A stretch of 12,909 nucleotides of DNA from Candidatus Borrarchaeota archaeon (lineage in GTDB: Archaea > Asgardarchaeota > Sifarchaeia > Borrarchaeales > Borrarchaeaceae). The position numbers and the translations under genes are program-made. How positions within the stretch are numbered: position 1 is the stretch's first letter; each line of letters opens with the position of its first letter. The notes under the pieces were generated by a model. The model had not been told where the DNA came from. It worked only from the letters and a program-made list of their open reading frames with translations, and made no database searches. Positions 1 to 9,200 of the stretch are shown here, one piece after another. The stretch covers positions 1 to 12,909 of the forward strand of contig JAEORY010000065.1 of assembly GCA_016840645.1 (NCBI GenBank), read 5' to 3'.

Positions 1-214
1 ATTGCTATACAGCTAGATTAGTTTTCATATTATAAAGTTATTATTGCGATATTTTCAATTTTTTTATAATATTTTAAGATACTTATACTATTGATAATTA
101 TAAAAATGCGATATTCTTAAAAAAAGAAGTCAGTAAGAAAACCTGTAATATCCGAATTTTTCTCAAAAAAATTGGTCTTCTAATTTTTGATTCACTGCAC
201 AAGCATGAGGTAGC
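1..214. other. AT-rich intergenic flank downstream of the giant gene
   Basis: I see no convincing gene or RNA here on either strand. The stretch is very AT-rich. A short direct repeat, TGCGATATT, occurs near positions 47 and 107, too short to interpret. The only functional signal I support is the T-rich minus-strand transcript end listed separately. Confidence 0.6.
156..171 (-). terminator. T-rich transcription terminator of the giant gene
   Basis: On the minus strand, about 45 bases past the TAA stop, a run of seven T (165-171) is followed by a second T run (156-160). Archaeal RNA polymerase commonly terminates at T-rich tracts without a strong hairpin. No good stem is visible upstream, so this is a T-tract call only. 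Confidence 0.4.
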
Positions 215-3200
215 TTACTCTTCGAAGCTGTATGTTCTTATTTTTACTACTACGAACTCTCCTTTGTCTTTTGAAAAAATGCCGTTGAGATAGTTCTTAT
301 CAACTAGAATTTGTATTATACTCTCTGCTTCTTCTGCTGAAATTCCGAATTCTGCAGCGATTTCGCTAAATTTAACTCGTTTCTTGTCTTCGTCGCCTAT
401 ATAATCTAAGATCTGATAATCAAGTTTATCTTTAATCACGTTGTTTTCATTGAGTTCTATTTTGCAGTTAGGACAACGATCATTTGCTCGAACATACCCT
501 AAGTAAAGGTCTTTGTGACCATACACCTTGCAATAAGGACATCTGATATATTCCTCACCAGACTGGATATCGAGCCCACAAATGATGCACTTCACTCTCT
601 TTTGACCACAATTTGGACACTCATCAGCTTCTTCAGGAATAACGAAACCGCATTTCACGCATGATGTCTGTCTCTCATACATTTTCGCCTCAGCTTCTCT
701 TGATCGAAGATATTCAATTGGTAAAATATCTTTATAGTCTTTGGCAAGTGTCGAAAACACCATTGAAGCATCAGCATATTTGCCGGCTTCCATCGACTCA
801 TCTGCAGTAAGTAATGAAGTAATTGCAGTTAAATATCTTTCAGCCACGCTTTGCTTTTCCCTATCTTTTGCCTTTGTGAAAAGCGTAACAGCTTTACGAA
901 CATTGTTCAAGGCTTCTTTGAAGTTCTTTTTCATTAACAATTCGACAGCATAATCAAAATACATTTTACCTGCTGTTTCGTATGTTTCGGCAAGTCTATA
1001 GGCCCTTTCAGCAAGAACATAAGATTTTACCCGTCGATATTTTTCCCCTAAGTTGAACCATAGTTCAACAGCTTTTTCCAAGCTGATTTTTTCTTCAACC
1101 AGTTTTGCGAGGTCTATATACATAGACTCTGCAACAAGACATGTTTCAGCAGCCTCTTCTATTTTTCCTACTTTAATAAAGTCTCGTACTGCAGTTTCAT
1201 AATCTCTTCCTTCTCTAGCTGTTTCAGCGCTTTTTAATCTGCGTCTCTTACGACTGTAAACAATACCCGCTAAACAAATGACCGCAAGCAACCCACCCAT
1301 CCCGACCAATAGTTCAGTTTCTGGAAGTGCTGGTTGAATAGTTATTACAAAACTCCTACTAGCGCTCACAAAACCATTTTTCTCAGCGGTTATTATGCAC
1401 AAGTAGGTTGCAGTGTCAATATTACTAGTATCAATTTCTGTTTCGTAAATTCCTCCCCCCAAATCTTCTAAAGTGACCCAAGTTTTATTCCCAATATTTA
1501 TTATAACAGTAACTCCTTCAACGCCCTTTTCTGATGCATCTGTTATGTTTGTTGAAATCTTAATAATTGCACCTTGCCTGAAAACACTACTCGCTAAAGT
1601 AAGGAGAATGTATAAGCGATTTTCTGGTGTGGTATCACCATCTCCACCGCCACTACTACCGCCACTACTACCGCCACCACCATCGCCACCACCACCACCA
1701 CCGCCACCAGATTTAGCAACCGTATAGGCATATGTGGCATTTGTGACGATTAGATCATTTCCAGCGCTATCGAATATATGGAAGAAATATACAACATCTG
1801 TTCCTGCATCTTGTGCGGGGATTGTTCCGCTGTATGAGTTACCGTATTGCATAAGTATTGAGGTTTGGGGTTGTCCGTCTGTTGTATAGTTAAGATAGAC
1901 CGCATTAATTGAAAGATCGATAGGATCTGGGATAGTTATCGTGACATCATCGTTATCGTCTGGATTAGAAACGGATAGTTGTGGTTGAAATCCTCCAGGA
2001 AGTTCAGGATCAGTATTATCTACCCGTAGAAAAATGGTGTTAACGCTAAATTGATTAGAAGTATCATTAACCCACAATGTGATGTTGAGAATGTCGCCAG
2101 TTACCCATGGAAAAGTAGTATCGAGATTATAATTTACAGAATCAATATTACCAGTTAATGTACCTTCATCGTATTTAGTACCATTAACCAAGACCCTGTA
2201 ATATGAGAGTGCGGTATCATCAGAACAGTCCCATGTCAAAGTCTTGATATTATTCACCCACGACCCATTAGCCGGCGGGGCGATGTAATTTATAACAGGG
2301 AGATAAGTTATGTAAAATCTTAGGTAAGTTGTGTTAGTGTGTCCAAGTGAATCGTTAGCATAAATTGTTAAATCGTGCCATCCTTCTGAAAGCGTAGTTT
2401 GAATATCCCAGGGATCTAAAAGCGTATTATTTGGAGTTCCATCCCAGTTGTATAATACAATTGCAAGATTTAGATCTGAAATAGTTAAATCAATTAATGT
2501 TCCTCCGCTGATCGTTGTATCATTATTAGGACTGTTAAGCACAACTTGTGGCTCATTAAGATCAAAATCATATTGTAGGTGAAGTATCGCCCAATTTCCA
2601 GCAGTGTCATTTGCATATATATATAAGTCATGTATACCCTCGGTCATTCCCGCAGTGGGAATATCATTACTTGGATCAGTTATTGTTTCATTTAATGGAG
2701 CGTTATCCCAATTGTAAAAGGCTTGGAATCCTCCTGGATGATTAGGATCAAAAATCTCTAAATTAATTTTTGTTCCTGGCTCAATTAGAGAATTATTGGC
2801 AGGATTGTTAAGAGTAATAATCGGCAGGGTTTTGTCAACTTCGAAAAATTGATACGAATAGGTTGTATGGCCTGATGTGTCGTTTACCCAGAAATCTACT
2901 CTATAGACTCCATCAGAATAGCCAGAAATATCAATTATTCTATTTATTGGATCAGTATAATTTGTGTCACCTTGAACGATTGATAAATCAGTTGAATTAA
3001 CTACTCTAAACCACGCGTAATCGAAGTAAGCGTCTGAGTAATCTATGTCGACAGTTAATGAATCAGCGTTAGTACTTGTATTATTTGTAAATTGCGTCCA
3101 AGGTTCTGTTACAGCAGGGAAAAGATTATCTACAACGAAAACATATACTGTAGAATTAAAATTGCTGTTCGTGTCATTAGCAAAAATATACAAATAATTA

Positions 3201-6200
3201 GGACCTTCTAGAAGTGTAACTGGAATTATAATTTGCCATGGGGCTGAGAAAGTCGTATTGGTACCACCATTCCAATTATACCATGTTAAATTGAGACCAC
3301 TAAAATTATCTTGAACGTCTAGATCAATGATATCGTTATGCTCAACATATGAATTGTTGACTGGTGATTCCAAAGTAATAGTTGGAGGAAGACTATCAAC
3401 GCCCAGTCTAATATAAAGCGTTCTTTCATATCCTAAAGTATCATTCGCCCATAATGTGAAATTATACCACTTTCCTTCTTCTAATTCGTCCCAGATATAT
3501 AAGAAGTTTATAATCGGTCCACTTGCAGAATTTTCAAGGGTATCATTACGCCATAACTCCCATCTATCAACCCCGGCTTCTTCATCTATAACTGTCCAAT
3601 ATAGATTGACAGCGGATGTAACCCAAGATCCATTTTGCGGTCCTGTATACGACAGGTTTGGGGGCTCATCATCATTAAAAGGGCCAAACCACCAATATAA
3701 ACCAGCATTGTCGAACACGCTTGGATTAGCTGCATTTGAATCATTCGCATACCAATAGTATCTTATACTCTCATCCATGTGAACCGTAGAGACGTCTAAA
3801 TCAACATACCAGGTTGTTGTAATGCCATCCTGTAGCGCTGTGTAATTGGCAAATGACCCTGTAACATTTGCACATAGGAACACCGACTCTATTCCTTCAT
3901 TATCGGTTACTGTAGCATTAAATCGTACCACATTATCACTAGTCTGAGGTGTGGTGTCAGTGAGATAGTTAGAGTCATTTACGTGGACCAACTGAGGTGG
4001 CTCATCATCAATAATTGCGTTGAGCTGCCATTCGTTCCCTGCATTATCTTCCCTGATTTGATTGGGCACACTATCATTGGCATAAAAGAAGTAACTTATG
4101 ATAGTGCCAGCACTGAGACCAGATATATCCAAGTCGTAATACCATACATCACCATCTTTAGTCATCGTTCGGTTGATGTAAGTACTCGTGCTGTTTTCAC
4201 ATAAGAACACGGAAACTACGTTCTCATTATCAGTTACTGTAGCGTTAATTCTTACAGTTGTATCAGAAGTAGTTAAAACAGAATCATTCACATCAGTACC
4301 TAGGTTATGGGCGATGACGGGGGGCTCATCATCGACGAAATAACCAAACCACCAGTATAAGCCGGTATTATCGAATCTGGTGGGGTTGACTGCGTTTGTA
4401 TCATTCACGTACCAGTAGTATTGAATAATCTTTCCTGCACCAACTGAAGAAACATCTAGATCGAAATACCACGTTGTTGTAATTCCATCCTGAGTTGCTG
4501 TATAATTCGCAAAGGCTCCGGTAACATTTGCGCAGAGAAACACAGAGTCTATACCTTCATTATCTGTCACGGTAGCGTTAAATCGAACTACAGTATCACT
4601 TGTTTCTGGTGAGGTATCATTGAGATAGTTAGAATCATTTGCATGAATTAATTGTGGAGGCTCATTATCAACGAAATAACCAAACCACCAGTATAAACCG
4701 GTATTGTCGAATCTAGTGGGATTGGCTGCATTTGTATCATTCACAAACCAATAATATTGAATAATCTTTCCTGCACCAACTGAAGAAACATCCAGATCTA
4801 CGTACCATGTGGTCGTAGCACCATCCTGAGATGCTGTATAATTCGCAAAGGCTCCAGTAACATTTGCGCAGAGAAACACGGAGTCTATGCCTTCATTATC
4901 GGTCACGGTAGCGTTAAATCGAACTACAGTATCACTTGTTTGAGGGTCTGTATCGTTGAGATAAGATGTATCGTTTAAGTGGACCAACTGAGGGGACTCA
5001 TCATCGATTATTGCGTTGAGTTGCCATTCATTTCCACCATTATCTTCTCTGGTCTGATTTGGTACGCTGTCATTCGCAAAGAAGAAGTAGCTTATGATAG
5101 TACCTGCACTGAGACCAGATATATCCAAATCATAATACCATGTATTTCCATCTTGTATCATCGTCTGGTTGATATAGATACTCGTGCTGTTTTCACATAA
5201 GAACACGGAAACTACGTTTTCATTGTCAGATACAGTTGCATTAATCCTTACTATCGTATCCGAAGTAGTTAAAACAGAATCATTTACATCTGTAATTTGG
5301 CTATGGGTGATGATGGGTGGTTCATCGTCGGCTATTGCGTCAAATTGCCATTCAATTCCACCATTGTCTTCTCTGGTCTGATTTGGCACACTATCGTTAG
5401 CAAAGAAGAAATAACTTATAATCGTGCCAGCGCCGAGGCCGGATATATCTAAATCATAATACCAAACATCACCATCTTGAACCATCGTTCGATTGACGTA
5501 GACACTTGTGCTGTTCTCACATAAGAATGCAGCTATCACTCCTTCATTGTCAATTATCGTGGCGTTGATTCTTACTGTTGTGTCTGATGTAGTCAACAGC
5601 GAATCATTAGTGTCTGTTACGGGTGAATGGAAGATCAGAGGGGTTGTGTCATCATAAATAGGGCCAATTTGCCATTCATTTCCACCATTATCTTCTCTGG
5701 TCTGATTTGGTACGCTATCATTGGCAAAGAAGAAGTAATTTATGAAAATACCCGCACTTAGGCCAGATATATCTAAATCATAATACCATGTATTTCCGTC
5801 TTGAATCATCGTTCGGTTGATGTAAATACTCGTGCTATTCTCACATAAGAACACGGATACAACATTTTCATTGTCAGTGACTGTTGCGTTGATTCTTACT
5901 TTTGTGTCTGAGATGGTCAGAATTGAGTCGTTTACATCGGTGATTTGATCATGGGTGATGACAGGGGGCTTATCATCAACAAAATAACCAAACCACCAGT
6001 ATAAACCAGTATTGTCGAATCTTGTTGGGTTAACTGAATTTGTATCATTCACATACCAGAAGTACTGAATAATTTCTCCAGCACGTACGTTAGAAACATC
6101 CAGATCAAAATACCACGTTGTCGTAGCACCATCCTGTATTGCTGTATAATTCGCAAAAACTCCGGTAACATTTGCGCAGAGAAACACGGAGTCTATACCT

Positions 6201-9200
6201 TCATTATCGGTCACGGTAGCATTGAACCTTACAGTTTTATCACTGGTCGTTGGCGTTGTGTCGTTGAGATAACTGGAGTCATTTACATGGACTAGCTGAG
6301 GAGGCTCATCATCAAAAATAGCGCTTAGTTGCCATTCAGTTCCACCATTATCTTCTCTGGTCTGATTTGGTACGCTATCGTTGGCATAAAAGAAGTAACT
6401 TATGATAGTCCCTGCACTGAGACCAGATATATCTAAATCATAATACCATACATTTCCATCTTGGGTCATCGTCTGGTTGATATAGATACTCGTACTGTTT
6501 TCACATAAAAATACAGAAACTACGTTACTCTCATCATCAGTCACTGTTGCATTAATTCTTACAGTTGTATCTGAGGTGGTCAAAACTGAGTCGTTTACAT
6601 CTGAAACTTGGTTATGAACGATTATAGGACCTTCGTCATCTAAAATTGGTCCTAATTGCCATTCATTTCCTGTATTGTCTTCCCTACGCGGATTAAGCAC
6701 ACTATCGTTGGCATAGAAGTAGTAATTTATAATGGTGCCGGCACTAAGGCCTGAGATATCCAAATCGTAATACCAGATATTACCATCTTGAATCATCGTC
6801 CGGTTGAGGTAGACACTCGTGCTATTCTCACATAAGAATACCGATACTACATTTTCATCGTCAGTGACTGTTGCGTTGATTCTTACCTTTGTATCTGAAG
6901 TGGTCAAAATCGAGTCATTAACATCTGTACCCTGATTGTGAACAATAACAGGGGGTACGTTATCAACGAAATAGCCGAACCACCAGTATAAACCAGCATT
7001 ATCGAATCTAGTGGGATTAGCAACATTTGTATCATTCACAAACCAGTAATATTGAATTATTTCTCCGGCTCTGACACTGGCAATATCCAAGTCGTAATAC
7101 CATGTGTCGCCATCTTGTAAGGCTGTATAATTTGTGAAGGTGCCAGTCGCATTTGCACAGAGGAACACTGATTCTACACCTTCATTATCGGTAACGGTCG
7201 CATTGATTCTTATTACAGCATCACCAGTCTCGGGTGTAGTATCGTTAAGATAATTGGAGTCATTCGCATGAGTTAATTGTGGAGATTCATCATCAACAAA
7301 ATAACCAAACCACCAGTACGATCCGCCATTATCATATCTGGTGGGATTGATCGCATTGGTATCATTCGCAAACCAATAATATTGAATTATTTCTCCGGCT
7401 CTGACACTGGCAATATCCAAGTCATAATACCATGTATCACCATCTTGTACCGCAGTGTAATTTGCGAATGAGCCAGTCGCATTTGCACAAAGGAATACTG
7501 ATTCTACGCCGACATTATCTGAAACAGTAGCGTTAAACCTTACAATAATATCACTTGTTTGCGGAGTGGTGTCGTTAAGATAACTAGTGTCATTTGTATG
7601 GATTAAATCTGGCCCAGATAAATCGGCAATTACAATTGAATAATTGGCTCCACCATTGTCTTGTATTTGCCAAACTCCTGCAGTGTCATTTGCATAAAAG
7701 AGCCACATAAAGATGTTACCAAGACTAATTGAGGATACATCCGTTATATTGAAATAGAAATTAGTAGTACCATTCGCAGGCATTGTATAATTCTGCCATG
7801 TTCCTGTTGCATTATGCGAGATGATTATTGTATCAACACCAGAAATTCCATCAGTAGCTTGTACGCTAATATTGAGGGTACTTGTAACTCCGAAATCTAT
7901 TACTGTGGAATTCATATAAGCTGATGATTGCTCAAAAACAAGGTTAGGATTCTGATTGTCCACATAAACAAAAGTACTTGAGGAATTAGAAACTGGAGTT
8001 GTATTATTAACCCATAGAGTATAATTGTAGCAGAATCCATCTAAAAGTAATGTTGTATCATCTGATATGCTTACTGAATCACTTTGGCCTCCAGAAAGAG
8101 TACCTTCGTCGATAATTGTTCCGTTTCTATAGATTATATAATAATCCAAGTCTCCAGGAGTAGAAGAGAGATCCCAGTCAAAAATCTGTAAACCAGAAAC
8201 CCAACTATTGTTTTCTGGCGGCGAAATATAATCAATGTTGACTGGATCAACAATAAAGGAATAATATTGGCCAATATTATCATTAACTGCATGTACTCCG
8301 AGTGTGGTATTGTAATAGAAATAATATTCGATATATACCTTAGCGTCCTGTCCAGGAATTGTACCAGAATAGATGTTGTCTCCATAATGACTAGTCATAA
8401 TTGTCGAATCATTGTGAGTTGTCCAATCTCCATTAATCGAATAGACTAAAATCACAGTATCGATATCGAGGTTATTAGAAATAGTCGCATTAATGCGGAT
8501 ATCTTCATCGGGGATTGGAACGTTCGGCACTCTTTGTGTAGCAGGATTATGACTAAAACTCGCCCTTAAAATATCTACAGAAAAGAATATGGCTTCTTCG
8601 TCACTTAAAGCACATGTGACTCCAGAAGTGGTATTACCAAATGCCTCAATTTGATAGAGAGAACCATCTTCCCAATTGCTAATATTTAATTCAGTAGCAT
8701 ATGTTGGGCTTTCAAGAATCGTATTATCTATTACAATCGACCCTTCTGCGCCTGATGTTTCGTTTATTACACGATACCAAATTGTATCTATAACAGAATC
8801 CGGATCAATGCAATCAATAGCAACCCATAAAGTATTATAATGGAAGGAATTATTTAACGGATCTGCCCACTCAAGTTCAATAGGTGTTTCTTCAACTTCA
8901 TCAGCTGGATTTATTATAGATGATTGCGTATCTTGAGTGTCTTGCAAACTTTGAGAGATAAATGATGAGACATCTAGAAGCCCAGAATACAGAAGATAAG
9001 AGTTATCTGAATTTTTTATTTTTACATTTACATCGCACAAATCAGAGCGACCAAAAGTGTCTAACGTCTTCACTAGAATTTTTTGGTCACCGTCAGAAAG
9101 GCTATTAGTATTCCAAGTGAAAGCATATTTCCCGAAATAGTCGTCACCATCCTCTTGTTCCATCAAACTCCACGAAACACCTTCGTCAAAACTAACCTTG

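Noticed and set aside
47..118. Direct repeat TGCGATATT in the left flank
   Set aside because: Nine bases occurring twice in very AT-rich DNA is too weak to call an operator or attachment site.
1252..1312. Sortase or archaeosortase sorting signal at the TM segment
   Set aside because: The TM helix and basic stop-transfer stretch are followed by about 340 residues of folded cytoplasmic domains, not by a short tail, and no LPxTG or PGF motif is present.
1473..1727. Plus-strand open frame with a Pro-rich tail
   Set aside because: It is the antisense shadow of the Gly-rich linker; CCA/CCG triplets are the complement of TGG/CGG. It has no ribosome-binding site and lies wholly inside the giant gene.
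3983..5381. Several similar plus-strand open frames of 65-73 codons
   Set aside because: They recur because the underlying minus-strand repeats are near-identical; they are antisense shadows of the type B units, not a gene family.
3661..7616. Regularly spaced direct repeats as a possible CRISPR array
   Set aside because: The units are about 320-336 bp, in frame and protein-coding throughout, with no short repeat/spacer pattern.
8134..8449. Short open frames on both strands in the N-terminal part of the giant gene
   Set aside because: They overlap the long, clearly coding minus-strand frame in other frames and have no independent start signals or recognisable domains.
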